Shown here in pieces: positions 49,829 through 58,503 of a DNA stretch of 64,000 nucleotides. Every line of letters begins with the position of its first letter. Positions within the stretch are counted from its first letter, which is position 1. The notes beneath the pieces are model-generated. The model had not been told where the DNA came from and ran no database searches. It saw nothing but the letters and a program-made list of their open reading frames with translations. The translations under genes were made by a program, and so were the position numbers. The DNA is from Sphingobacterium athyrii (GTDB lineage Bacteria > Bacteroidota > Bacteroidia > Sphingobacteriales > Sphingobacteriaceae): positions 1-64,000 of the forward strand of contig NZ_QCXX01000005.1 in the NCBI RefSeq assembly GCF_003071065.1, given 5' to 3'.

Positions 49829-50130
49829 AAAAAACTGTTACCTGTACCATCAAAACGGCAAATCATTTGACATTGACCTTTTTTGACTTCACTTTCAACA
49901 GCAATTAACGAATTACAACATCATTATTCATTCCTATTGCAAAAAATCACCACTTCAAGGGGGAATAGTCGGTATAGGCACATAAAAATGCAGGTATCCA
50001 ATGACACCTGTATTTTTATGGTTTTCATAGGGCGTGTAGGGCGCCTGTATTGATACAAAAATACGATGTCAAAGGAAGCAAAAAGTATGAATCTCGACCT
50101 AAAAAGTATAAAAACAGGAATGAATAAAAC
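49829..50130. other. Intergenic region with convergent terminator
   Basis: 302 bp between the converging CpsB-type and AraC genes. The only clear element is the inverted repeat at 49981-50020. The remaining sequence is AT-rich and shows no supported gene. Confidence 0.6.
49981..50020. terminator. Bidirectional intrinsic terminator
   Basis: Inverted repeat CATAAAAATGCAGGT (49981-49995) / ACCTGTATTTTTATG (50006-50020), 14 of 15 positions pairing and the other a G-U. The ATTTTTATG end gives a T-rich tail on both strands, suited to the convergent genes on either side. Confidence 0.75.
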
Positions 50131-50955
50131 TTATCCTTGCCAGCGCTTCCTGTATTCTTTTGGAGTTACGCCGGTTTCCTTCAAAAAAAACGTACTAAAA
50201 TTATTTACATTGGTATAGCCCAGCTCCCAGGCGATTTGCTTGATACTGAGCGAAGACTCTGCCAATGACTTTTTACTCACGCGCAACAATTCGCCAGTAA
50301 TCACGTCTTTTGGCGTAATTCCAAGCACTTCGTTTGTTAAACTGGTCAGTTTTTTACTACCTATATTAAGCACGCTGGCATAATACATCACCCGTTTCTC
50401 CTTTTTTACATTTTTTTCCACGAGATCCTGAAAACGACGCACCAGCTCCATATTATACCCCAATAATTCACCCGGTCCTTTTTCTTCCATGTAAATAGCC
50501 GCGAGCAAAACCACTTGCTTGACAATATTATGTGCCAGGTCACGATAGATAGCTTGATTATAGTTCTGCTTGGAGAGCTTGAGCTGCTGTCCGACGAATT
50601 CGTAATACGTCGCGTATTCCTGAGGAACATTTAGCACCTGATAGGCATACTGTCGTCTGTCAAATGATTTAAAACTGCGGATGAAGGAAGCATCGATGTC
50701 GGTCCGTGCAAAAAAATTCTCGGAAAAGTAGATAATTAAAAAAGCACGCCGCTCGTCCGGGTCAAATGCAATTTTAACTCCCCTTGGCACCAGGACGAGA
50801 CTGTATTCGTCTACCTCAACCATTTTTTTATCAATCTGAATCCGGCAGCCACCCGTTGAGACAAAAAGAACCGTATAATTGTCCGTTGCCGTTGCATCAG
50901 CAATAGCCGAAGCCTCCCGCTCTATCCCGATCACACGATGAACTCCAAATTCCAT
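50131..50955 (-). CDS. AraC family transcriptional regulator
   Basis: About 274 residues from ATG 50955 (MEFGVHRVIG). The N-terminal cupin-like domain (IQIDKKMVEVDEYSLVLVPR) is followed by two helix-turn-helix motifs at about 170-274, closing with SIKQIAWELGYTNVNNFSTFF and KETGVTPKEYRKRW. It lies behind the fimbrillin-like lipoprotein gene, on the same strand but after that gene's terminator, so it may control the nearby surface genes. Confidence 0.88.
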   Translation of the reverse strand: MEFGVHRVIGIEREASAIADATATDNYTVLFVSTGGCRIQIDKKMVEVDEYSLVLVPRGVKIAFDPDERRAFLIIYFSENFFARTDIDASFIRSFKSFDRRQYAYQVLNVPQEYATYYEFVGQQLKLSKQNYNQAIYRDLAHNIVKQVVLLAAIYMEEKGPGELLGYNMELVRRFQDLVEKNVKKEKRVMYYASVLNIGSKKLTSLTNEVLGITPKDVITGELLRVSKKSLAESSLSIKQIAWELGYTNVNNFSTFFLKETGVTPKEYRKRWQG

Positions 50956-51029
50956 AATTTCCAATTATCCGAAAATAATACCTTAAACAGCAACGTAGGC
51001 CAAGCGAATTTAATAAATAATTTGGAACG

Positions 51030-51062
51030 AAAAAAAACGCCTTCCCAAAAAGGAAAGGCGTC
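51030..51062 (-). terminator. Terminator of the leftward fimbrillin-like gene
   Basis: On the minus strand the stem GACGCCTTTCC / GGAAGGCGTT with loop TTTTTG is followed by TTTTTTT. It ends about 40 bp after the lipoprotein stop at 51101. Confidence 0.85.
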
Positions 51063-51100
51063 TCCATTAAACTTATTATTCAAATAGATCTTTTAGTATC

Positions 51101-52696
51101 TTAATTTCGTACACAACGCACCTGCACAGCATCACCGGAATTAATTCCATTAATCTGACAGTCCCAACCAATACTTCCTTTAGCTCCACCCATTTCAAAT
51201 TTTTTGTATCCACCACCATTAGCTGTGATCAAATAATAAGCTTTATTATTCTCACCATTTAGTGTATTAGACGTACTATATTGACCAGCAAATAACATAA
51301 ATAAATACTGATCTCTTGCCGCCCCAGGATGATTATATACACCATAGAACATTCCCATCTTGCCCCCAGCGTTACCGCTAAATGTATCTACCCATCTAGC
51401 TGCAGCATCGCTACGTCTATTTTCAGCACTATTTGGGTTTGTCCTTTGGATCAATGCACTTGCCTCCTGCTCAGTTGGCAATCTCCAAGTATTACCATCC
51501 ACCAATTTGCAAGGGTCACCAGCCGCACCGTTTCGCTCTCTTGAAGGAGTTTGGTAAACCCAAGGATCCTTTGTATCGGATGTCGGAATAAATTTAGGCA
51601 ACACATAATCAGGAAAGAAATAATCGCCGGCTGCATTATTCGCTTGCGCAAAGCCATACTTACCCGTACTTGGGTTGTAAACCAAATTTCCCAGTCCCCA
51701 AGTACTACCACCGATATTTACGTCAATTGGCCTTTTCAAAGTGATATCCAACTGATATTTCACACCAGGTTTAAGGTTCCATCCTCCTTTGGTTAGATTC
51801 TTTGCAACACTTCCACCGATTGAAACTCCAGACAATACTATTGTTCCATTTGTTGTAGCAGCCGTTGTGATGTACGTAGAATCCGAATTGATTACTGTTC
51901 CATTGGTATTTTTAAGATTGAACGCTACCGGATTTGCAGCCCCAGTAAAGGTCATTGCACCATTCGCAAGCGCCACATCAACAGCTGCATTGGAAGGAGC
52001 AATTGTTGCACCTGTAATACTGCTTACAGACCCCAACTGCGAGGCATCAAATTTCAATGTCACTTGTGTAAACAAATGCGCCAGATCAGCATTCAATAGA
52101 TTCTGTCCATCTTTTACTTCAAATGGAACCTGAGCTAACATGAGGTCCTGATCAGCGGTCAGCCCCTCAAAATTAACGGCACTCAGTTTTGCACCTGCAG
52201 CAATTGAAGGCAAGGTCTTATTGGTACCGGACGCATAAATTACGAAAGTATATTTTCCTTTTTCTATTGCAAAATCCTGCGTACCGTTTCCCTGTGTAAA
52301 AGATTTTGTTTCTTTATAGTCACCCGCTGCATCAAATATTGCAACATAATAAACAGTACCTTGTTTCAATGCTTTTTGATCAATACCTGTCGAAACGGTA
52401 GCCGCACGGTTAGATGCCTTTAAACCTGGAGCCGCTGCGGTTTCAGCGGTCAACGTCGCCACCAATGTATATTGATTGTCAAACGGAATTTCTACTATTT
52501 GTGCTGCCGAAGCATAAGAACGGCCAACTGAAGCCGCTTTTACCGGACCTTCTGGCGCAAATGCCTGTCCTATATTTAAACGTACGGTAGGTCCATCCGG
52601 AATGACCACGTTATTAGTATCTTTACTACATGATGAGATGAAAATTACGCAGGCCAAAAGAGAGGCTAAACCGAATTTTGTTGTAAACTTATTCAT
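51101..52696 (-). CDS. Fimbrillin-like surface lipoprotein with FISUMP-type C-terminus (leftward cassette)
   Basis: 531 residues; lipobox FISSC, Cys23. Residues about 40-340 show the beta-rich pattern of fimbrillin-family proteins (two Ig-like halves, second near VKDGQNLLNADLAHLFTQVT, then LKFDASQLGS). The last 150 residues carry GDPCKLVDGNTWRLPTEQEA and end with VQVRCVRN, the ending typical of FISUMP-type domains. The rightward lipoprotein (54304-56184) ends with the similar VRCVRAN. Surface-exposed; adhesion or pilus function is inferred from the family. A 61-codon peptide gene lies 43 bp upstream on the same strand. Confidence 0.72.
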   Translation of the reverse strand: MNKFTTKFGLASLLACVIFISSCSKDTNNVVIPDGPTVRLNIGQAFAPEGPVKAASVGRSYASAAQIVEIPFDNQYTLVATLTAETAAAPGLKASNRAATVSTGIDQKALKQGTVYYVAIFDAAGDYKETKSFTQGNGTQDFAIEKGKYTFVIYASGTNKTLPSIAAGAKLSAVNFEGLTADQDLMLAQVPFEVKDGQNLLNADLAHLFTQVTLKFDASQLGSVSSITGATIAPSNAAVDVALANGAMTFTGAANPVAFNLKNTNGTVINSDSTYITTAATTNGTIVLSGVSIGGSVAKNLTKGGWNLKPGVKYQLDITLKRPIDVNIGGSTWGLGNLVYNPSTGKYGFAQANNAAGDYFFPDYVLPKFIPTSDTKDPWVYQTPSRERNGAAGDPCKLVDGNTWRLPTEQEASALIQRTNPNSAENRRSDAAARWVDTFSGNAGGKMGMFYGVYNHPGAARDQYLFMLFAGQYSTSNTLNGENNKAYYLITANGGGYKKFEMGGAKGSIGWDCQINGINSGDAVQVRCVRN

Positions 52697-52739
52697 AAAA
52701 TAATTGTTTATATCACTAATAATTTAATTATCCTAAATA

Positions 52740-52925
52740 CTACCACTCTACATCCTGACTTTGCGTCTCAGTCTGCCAAGATTCGGTCATCGGACCACTT
52801 ACAGAACCTTGATTGGAACCTGCAGCAACGCTGTATTCCAGCTCTACATGTAACGCATTCACACAAGGAGTTTCATAAGGAAGACGGCCATTTAGGTTAG
52901 CCAAATTTTTTGTGTTCGTTTTCAT
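52740..52925 (-). CDS. Short peptide of the ELE-AAGS family (leftward cassette)
   Basis: 61 residues: Y-x-x-P near residue 18, then VELEYSVAAGSNQGSV, and a Ser/Thr/Gln-rich tail with two Trp (ESWQTETQSQDVEW). No signal peptide or membrane segment. It shares Y-x-x-P-x-I/V ... V-x-E-L-E-x-x-(I/V)-A-A-G-S with the peptide at 54098-54265. The gene sits 43 bp upstream of the fimbrillin-like lipoprotein and probably shares its transcript. The pattern ELE ... AAGS recalls double-glycine leader peptides, but no exporter or modifying enzyme is nearby. Confidence 0.7.
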   Translation of the reverse strand: MKTNTKNLANLNGRLPYETPCVNALHVELEYSVAAGSNQGSVSGPMTESWQTETQSQDVEW

Positions 52926-54097
52926 TTCTTATATTTTTAATGTTCTAAAGCAATTTATATTTGTGTAGCTTACACACACTACAAAAAAGAAGCTATCTAA
53001 CTGATAAATAGATCTTTATTATAGAATAATATGACACTTCTTAATCAGAAGTTGCACGAAAGTAGATAATATTCGAAAGGGACCAAAGGAATTCAGACGA
53101 TGTTTATTTTCCTGTAGCTAAGCCACTACAAACGAGCTAAACTAGAGACGTTTACATGACAATTCCATGAGAGTTAAGGTCAGCATTGTAAAAATTCAAC
53201 CGTGAAGAAGAATTAGGGAGCTACTATTTTAGAGCAAATCAAAAAGCAAGGTCTAACTATGGACCGAAACCAGGATTACAAATCCATTAATTGCTTAAAC
53301 ACTTTAATTATTATGAAAATGAAAACACAAAACAACAACAAAAAACAAAAAGCCTAAATCGATATATATTTTTCTAAAACAATAAACACATTTTTATATT
53401 ACTGTTTACCAACAAACATACATCGAGACATAATGGTGAATATTTTTTTAAAAACAGAAGTTAATATTATTAAGAAATTGATTATCGATATTTAAAAACA
53501 CCAAACATAATTCAAAAATAATAGAGTAAATAACACACAAGTGCTAACACGTGACATTAAGAAACTACCTGTTCAAACATCTTAATTATAAAACAAAAAT
53601 TTGACAGAAAAAAATTATTCCCGGTTAAAACAAAAGACAAAAAACTTTGTTAAGGCAAGTATTACGATCAATGTAAAGCGATAAAAAATACTTAAAAAGC
53701 ATTTCAATTTTAAATCAAAAGACAGTTATACAAAAAATATTAATAATAAAGCCCTGAAAAGGAAAGATGATTAAATATCACAGGAATTTTATGCTAGAAA
53801 ATAATTTACAATTTTTTTTTGCACAAGTTGATATTTAGTCGTAATATTACAATTCAAAAGTGTAAGTGTGTTAGCCAAGCTAGAAATAAAATAGTAGACA
53901 TATATAAATTTATACAGCATTAATAGAATATTTATAACAAAATTAACGCAGCGATAACTACACCACTTGTCTGTACGCAGAGACAAGCAGCTTATCAAAA
54001 CGTTAATTTCTAAATTTTTAACAATGAAAAATTAAATTGTCCATTAAATTTTAAACCCCATGTTAGTAATAGCATGGATTATCCAAATAATATTATC
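52926..54097. other. 1.17-kb AT-rich divergent region between the two peptide/fimbrillin cassettes
   Basis: Very AT-rich and unusually long for an intergenic region here. Two elements stand out: a 6-5-6 palindrome ACTTCT-TAATC-AGAAGT (53036-53052) near the leftward start, and a hairpin CTTGTCT / AGACAAG (53966-53987) near the rightward start. A 14-codon frame (53313-53357) is too short to support. No consensus TANNTTTG promoter was found for either gene, so expression may use another sigma factor or an activator. Confidence 0.6.
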
Positions 54098-54265
54098 ATG
54101 AATAAGAACGCAAAAAAAATGTACGTAGCTCCGTCCATTAAGGAGCACGTTATTGAACTTGAGCAAGGCATTGCTGCAGGTTCTCAGGCCCAACCAGGTG
54201 CTACTCCACAATCAAGCGGCTGGGGAGCCGGAGCAGACGAAACCAATAACGGTGACGCATCCTAA
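54098..54265 (+). CDS. Short peptide of the ELE-AAGS family (rightward cassette)
   Basis: 55 residues from ATG 54098; the start at 54074 adds an unrelated octapeptide. Composition: Lys-rich start, MYVAPSIKEHVIELEQGIAA then GSQAQPGATPQ, and the tail SSGWGAGADETNNGDAS, rich in Gly, Asn and Asp with one Trp. The region ELEQGIAAGS closely matches the leftward peptide. It precedes the fimbrillin-like gene at 54304 by 38 bp. It is not a signal peptide and shows no membrane segment. The tail after GS is the variable part. Confidence 0.75.
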   Translation: MNKNAKKMYVAPSIKEHVIELEQGIAAGSQAQPGATPQSSGWGAGADETNNGDAS

Positions 54266-54303
54266 ACAAGTATTTAAATTATTAACAACAGAAAAGCACT
54301 AAA

Positions 54304-56184
54304 ATGAAATTTCTACAAAAGAAAGGGGCTCACTGGGTTGTTGCAATGGCAATACTTGCGATACCAGGGACGTTGATAACGAGCTGCTCCAAAGATTCAA
54401 AAACAGAACTTGTTGACACAAAAAGCAACAAATTAACCATCTCAGTTGGCGGTATCAATACAAACAACGATGAAGGTGTAAAACGTATGGGTGTTTCCTC
54501 ATCCAGCAAAACAGCACAAAGCAAAATTTATTCGTTCAGTGATGTCGACATGCAAATTTCGACGGATAATAATGTTCCTGTAAAAACCAGTAGTTTGGCT
54601 AATTCTGTACGTTCAAACGGCACAGCAGCTGACGTTGCTCCTGGAGTAACAGAGAATATGGAACAAGACACAAAATATGTAGTATATATCTACTCAGGAA
54701 ATACACTAGTTACGTCGAAAGAATTATTGTCAGGCACTGCAGGTACTATCGAAGGTCTTGATCCAGCCGGATCCTACACTTGGGTTGCACTTTCATACAA
54801 CGCGAAAGACACAGCGCCATCAATAACGCCAGCGAGTGGATCAATTGCACTTCCTCAGAATAAAGACGTGCTTTATGCAACTGGCAGTGTTAATTTAGCG
54901 TCTAGCCCTACCATTAATATTCTATTTAACCACGCTTTTTCACGCGTTGGTATAGAATTAAATACTATCGGTGTTTTTGGTAATATCACTGGGAACCCTA
55001 GTGTTTCTGTATCAGGTTTGAATTTAGCAACAGGAAGCATTAATTTATTGGATGGTACTGTGACCGCCGGTGCATCATTCACACCGACGCTTAGCTATGC
55101 CGATTTCAAAAATATCGATCCACTACATAATGATGCTAAAATTGCTTACGTATATACAGCCTCAACCGCTGCACAAAGTGCTGTCAAAGTAACACTACAG
55201 AACTTAAACATTAACCACGTAGACGGGAGTTTAGCACGGACATACTTTGCAACTGCAACGGATTTTAATTTCTCTGTGACACCTGAGCTAGGCAAAAGCC
55301 ATCGCTTATTGTTAAATGTTATTGAATCTCCATTAGTCACTGGCAGTGGCAGTACTGCTGTAAGATGGAGTCGTTCAAATTTATTTGAAAGAGATGGAAA
55401 CGATCCTTTACGGAAATATGCTTTCTATGCGACAAATGCACAAAGAAGTAGAGGAGATGGCTATTTCTCTTACGGTTCTTTGGTTGCCGCTCGATTCCCA
55501 TCAAGTGCTGCACAAAAGGGAGATCCTTGTACAAGAATATATCCGCAAGGACTTTGGAAACAGCCTACAAGCACGCAGGTTGAAACCCTAACTTCGACAA
55601 CAGGATTGTTAAATAACGTACTCAATCTTGTCGGAACATTACTGGGCGCTGCAGATCCAGCACCGGGATCCTCAGTTGGTACTGATGGAGGAAACCACGC
55701 TCAATACGCGATTACTGGTGGAGGTACAGCTGGGACAAATGCTTTTGGTACAGCAACGTCAAATTCAAATAATCTGCGCTTCTTCTACAATGGACAGATT
55801 GTAAATACAGCAGTTCTTACTGGGATTGGTGACAGTGGCAATGGATTATTAGGACTCGGTCTTTCAAATCTTTCGGCAAATCTATTGGGTTTAAATGTTT
55901 TGAACACAAATATTCCTGTATTAGGAACTTCTTATAATGCCTCAGCTGCATTCTGGACAGATTCTCCTGTCTTAGCTGGACCTTTATTAGATTTATTAGG
56001 TACAAGAGTGGGCTACTATGGTTACCATGCTTTTACAACAAGACGTACACTTGGAGGATTAATCCCTATTGGGGATCCATTTGTAAAAGCTTCAACTACT
56101 GCTGAAGCGTTGAATGTAGAACTTTTAGGCTTAGATTTATTGAGAACTTCATTCAAAAATGTTCGTTGCGTACGCGCAAACTAA
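54304..56184 (+). CDS. Fimbrillin-like surface lipoprotein with FISUMP-type C-terminus (rightward cassette)
   Basis: 626 residues; lipobox LITSC, Cys28. Two Ig-like fimbrillin halves (about 35-340), the second starting near FNHAFSRVGIELNTIGVFGN. The C-terminal region has GDPCTRIYPQGLWKQPTSTQ and ends FKNVRCVRAN, as in the leftward protein. A Gly/Leu/Asn-rich segment (about residues 500-560, with repeats GLLGLGLSNLSANLLGLNVL) lies between. Codon use resembles its neighbours. Probably an adhesive surface structure subunit; no chaperone/usher or Mfa-type accessory genes are near. Confidence 0.72.
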   Translation: MKFLQKKGAHWVVAMAILAIPGTLITSCSKDSKTELVDTKSNKLTISVGGINTNNDEGVKRMGVSSSSKTAQSKIYSFSDVDMQISTDNNVPVKTSSLANSVRSNGTAADVAPGVTENMEQDTKYVVYIYSGNTLVTSKELLSGTAGTIEGLDPAGSYTWVALSYNAKDTAPSITPASGSIALPQNKDVLYATGSVNLASSPTINILFNHAFSRVGIELNTIGVFGNITGNPSVSVSGLNLATGSINLLDGTVTAGASFTPTLSYADFKNIDPLHNDAKIAYVYTASTAAQSAVKVTLQNLNINHVDGSLARTYFATATDFNFSVTPELGKSHRLLLNVIESPLVTGSGSTAVRWSRSNLFERDGNDPLRKYAFYATNAQRSRGDGYFSYGSLVAARFPSSAAQKGDPCTRIYPQGLWKQPTSTQVETLTSTTGLLNNVLNLVGTLLGAADPAPGSSVGTDGGNHAQYAITGGGTAGTNAFGTATSNSNNLRFFYNGQIVNTAVLTGIGDSGNGLLGLGLSNLSANLLGLNVLNTNIPVLGTSYNASAAFWTDSPVLAGPLLDLLGTRVGYYGYHAFTTRRTLGGLIPIGDPFVKASTTAEALNVELLGLDLLRTSFKNVRCVRAN

Positions 56185-56220
56185 TATAAACTGATATTTT
56201 CAGTACTCCTATTTCAAAGC

Positions 56221-56252
56221 AAGCGGCTAGATAAATCTAGCCGCTTTTTTTA
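56221..56252 (+). terminator. Terminator of the rightward fimbrillin-like gene
   Basis: Perfect stem AAGCGGCTAGA (56221-56231) / TCTAGCCGCTT (56236-56246), 4-nt loop TAAA, followed by TTTTTT. Confidence 0.9.
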
Positions 56253-56353
56253 TTGTGGCCGACTACCTACAAAAATTCTTTTTCACATTTTTTAACACGA
56301 TTATCGTCAATTTTCACACGAAAAGTTCCAATTATATTTTCTACTTTTGAGCC

Positions 56354-56436
56354 ATCAAGTCATTTTTTTTGCGTTCGACTTGATAATATTAATGGATAAA
56401 ATGGAACGAAGGCGTTCGTTCCATTATTTTTTTTAT
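56354..56436 (+). ncRNA. Possible small RNA with two hairpins and terminator
   Basis: A first hairpin ATCAAGTC / GACTTGAT (56354-56361 and 56377-56384) is followed by a perfect hairpin ATGGAACGAA / TTCGTTCCAT (56401-56410 and 56415-56424) and a T-rich tail. A -7-like box TACTTTTG (56342-56349) lies just before. It looks like a short transcript with its own terminator, but the -33 element is not convincing. It may only be a second terminator. Confidence 0.35.
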
Positions 56437-56615
56437 AACTGATAGCAAGTCCATTAGGTCAAAATACACATCAGCTATTGCCAGTCTTTGCAAACTAAGA
56501 AGCTGACGATCTACCCCTGAAACTTCTTAAAATACCGGCAGCCTAGCTTCTGATCGAGGTGACGCGATGGAAAACTGATCTGCTGCGCTAAAGGATATCA
56601 TTTTCAGAAAATAAA

Positions 56616-57236
56616 ATGGGAAAAGTTACAGACAATGCACTGGCCACATTGATCTCATCACGGATTGTGGAGATCATGAATCAGACAGGACTCTCGCTCA
56701 ATGGCCTCGCAAGTTTCTCCGGCTTAACGGCAGGACCACTGCGCAGCCATTACAACAAAACACTCACCATCACCGTGGAACATGTCGCAAAAATATGCCG
56801 GCCGTTTTCCATTTCGCTTTCAGACTTTTTCAACCCGAAAATAGCGCTGACCATACATACTGACAGTCTTCCCAACTTACATATTTTTAAAGAAACAATA
56901 TCCGCTCAGGAGCAAAACTTCCTCCTGAAACAAAAAATCGAATCGGCAAATGAAGCCGTCAATGAGGACCTGAGAAGACAACGCGAGCTGATCGCCTATG
57001 TCGTTTATGCCTCGGATTATTTTTCCGAACCCCGAACACTCGAACAGATGGTCGACGATTTCCAGGAAAATTATAACATCAATTTTAGCACCGAAAGGAT
57101 CTATAGCTTGTTACGAAAATATGTTGGCCGCGAAGTCTTACAACGAAAACCCTTGCCCAGAACAAAATGCAAAGGTCCCATCAGCAGAAGACCTTTCCTG
57201 TATTTTAAGTCCGCGCCCCAAACCCAACAGCTATAA
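56616..57236 (+). CDS. XRE-like helix-turn-helix regulator
   Basis: 206 residues. Residues about 10-70 form a Cro/C1-type DNA-binding domain: ATLISSRIVEIMNQTGLSLN (helices 1-2) and GLASFSGLTAGPLRSHY (recognition helix), then TVEHVAKICRPFSISLSDFF. The second half is helical and charged, without a known domain (SANEAVNEDLRRQRELIAYV). It ends 6 bp inside the 3' end of the convergent gene at 57231. Regulatory target unknown; the fimbrillin genes upstream are candidates. Confidence 0.65.
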   Translation: MGKVTDNALATLISSRIVEIMNQTGLSLNGLASFSGLTAGPLRSHYNKTLTITVEHVAKICRPFSISLSDFFNPKIALTIHTDSLPNLHIFKETISAQEQNFLLKQKIESANEAVNEDLRRQRELIAYVVYASDYFSEPRTLEQMVDDFQENYNINFSTERIYSLLRKYVGREVLQRKPLPRTKCKGPISRRPFLYFKSAPQTQQL

Positions 57237-57638
57237 AGCAGTTATTGAAACAAACGTTTTCGTCCCGGGTTGAAGCGGAAATGTTATCTGCCGCTGTCCG
57301 CTTATTCTTTTCTCCCCCGTATCGCATGATATAGCCGGCCTATTCCCGAGTATAAAATTTTTATATCCCTCTCCTTCGCTGTCGACTTCCCTACCAATAG
57401 CGATGCGCGCTCCAATTAAAAGCATCTCAAACGGCCCCAATGTCCTAACAGCCAAAGAATCCACGGAAATTGCCCGGGCGTCACCCGATGAAAAATAAGC
57501 TTGATTCGGATTACAGCTGACCGAGATAATGGTACCCAGTCGAATTGTCAATGACGCTTGTTGCGCCATAGTGGTCCATCCATTGAATAACTCAAAAACC
57601 AATGTAATCACTATCAGAAATAACCGATTAACATTCAT
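57231..57638 (-). CDS. Small secreted pilin-like protein
   Basis: 135 residues with a signal peptide (about 1-25, TMAQQ). The mature part reads ASLTIRLGTIISVSCNPNQA ... FEMLLIGARIAIG ... RQITFPLQPGTKTFVSITAL. The alternating pattern and Ala-Ser-Leu-Thr-Ile start recall small beta-sandwich pilin-like or DUF4402-type proteins, but the match is loose. Last gene of the leftward operon that starts at 59157, 31 bp after the AraC gene. Two Cys could form a disulfide. Function not established. Confidence 0.5.
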   Translation of the reverse strand: MNVNRLFLIVITLVFELFNGWTTMAQQASLTIRLGTIISVSCNPNQAYFSSGDARAISVDSLAVRTLGPFEMLLIGARIAIGREVDSEGEGYKNFILGNRPAISCDTGEKRISGQRQITFPLQPGTKTFVSITAL

Positions 57639-57669
57639 AGGGTATAATTTTCTTAGATTTTCATCTCAG

Positions 57670-58503
57670 CTAACTTTGCCTCAACGCACGTGGAATATGG
57701 CCTGTCTGCTTTTTCACAAAATTCCGGAAGTTGGATTCATCGTTGAACCCCATTTCATAGGATATCTGTGAAATAGATAGACTGGTATGCTTGATATATT
57801 TTACAGCCTGCTGAACTAAAACGGACAAAATCAACGATTTGGCGGTTTTGCCAGTCACCGATAAACATATATCTGTTAGCTTGCGCGCAGTAACGTGAAG
57901 CTGATCTGCATAGAATTGTACATAGGTATGTTCCCTGCAATGTTTATGAATCAACATCGAAAAATGATTTACCAGCGCAATATCGCTTGCGCTCTTTAGC
58001 TGCGACATGTGATCGCCTGCCGCTATATCATGATACGCATCCAATAAAAGCGATTCCACACAGTGGTGTGCAACACGATCAAATATATGCCCCTGCATAC
58101 GCACCCTAAAGAGGCGGCTCGTAATCTGTTGATTAAAAACCTGTTCGCCAAAGCGAGAGTCATGATACAGAACCGGGCTTTCTCCAAAAAATAATGGTGA
58201 ATGAATTGTAGCGGTATCTTCGAGTGAACGTTCATAAAATGCGGCAGTGAAACAAAGCAGATAACCTTTGCCCAAACGCACATTTGACATGTCAATAAAC
58301 CTACCGGGACCAACAAAAATCATCTGATTTGTGGCAAGACGATACTTTTCTTTCTCAACTACGATATCAATCGGCTCGAAAGTCTTGATTATCGTAAAAA
58401 AATCCCGTCTGTTCTGTCCGAAGTCCTGATCAGGAATACTCCGAAAACTAAAAAACTCAAAGCCGCCAGTCGTAATATCGCCAAGTTTATCAGGAGTTGT
58501 CAT
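57670..58503 (-). CDS. AraC family transcriptional regulator in phase-switch operon
   Basis: 277 residues. The N-terminal half is a cupin-like region (FFTIIKTFEPIDIVVEKEKY ... MIFVGPGRFIDMS). Residues about 175-277 carry two helix-turn-helix motifs, ending SISQISYEMGFNDESNFRNF and VKKQTGHIPRALRQS. Its start lies 14 bp inside the preceding receiver gene, so the two are translated in step. The pairing suggests that the receiver protein controls or works with this regulator. Confidence 0.87.
   Translation of the reverse strand: MTTPDKLGDITTGGFEFFSFRSIPDQDFGQNRRDFFTIIKTFEPIDIVVEKEKYRLATNQMIFVGPGRFIDMSNVRLGKGYLLCFTAAFYERSLEDTATIHSPLFFGESPVLYHDSRFGEQVFNQQITSRLFRVRMQGHIFDRVAHHCVESLLLDAYHDIAAGDHMSQLKSASDIALVNHFSMLIHKHCREHTYVQFYADQLHVTARKLTDICLSVTGKTAKSLILSVLVQQAVKYIKHTSLSISQISYEMGFNDESNFRNFVKKQTGHIPRALRQS

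Larger units (their letters stand above)
56185..56615. other. 431-bp region with terminator and a second double hairpin
   Basis: Contains the terminator at 56221-56252 and a further pair of hairpins at 56354-56436 (separate entries). The rest, 56437-56615, is the upstream region of the XRE-type regulator gene; no promoter box was recognised. Confidence 0.6.

Noticed and set aside
53083..53100. AATTCAGAC near 53091 as a further copy of the switch repeat
   Set aside because: Only nine bases match and the palindrome is not completed; expected by chance in AT-rich DNA.
53313..53357. 14-codon Lys/Asn-rich frame in the divergent region
   Set aside because: Length and low complexity give no support.
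52740..54265. RiPP biosynthesis cluster
   Set aside because: The peptides resemble leader peptides, but no modifying enzyme, protease or ABC exporter is in the window; only the peptide observation is kept.
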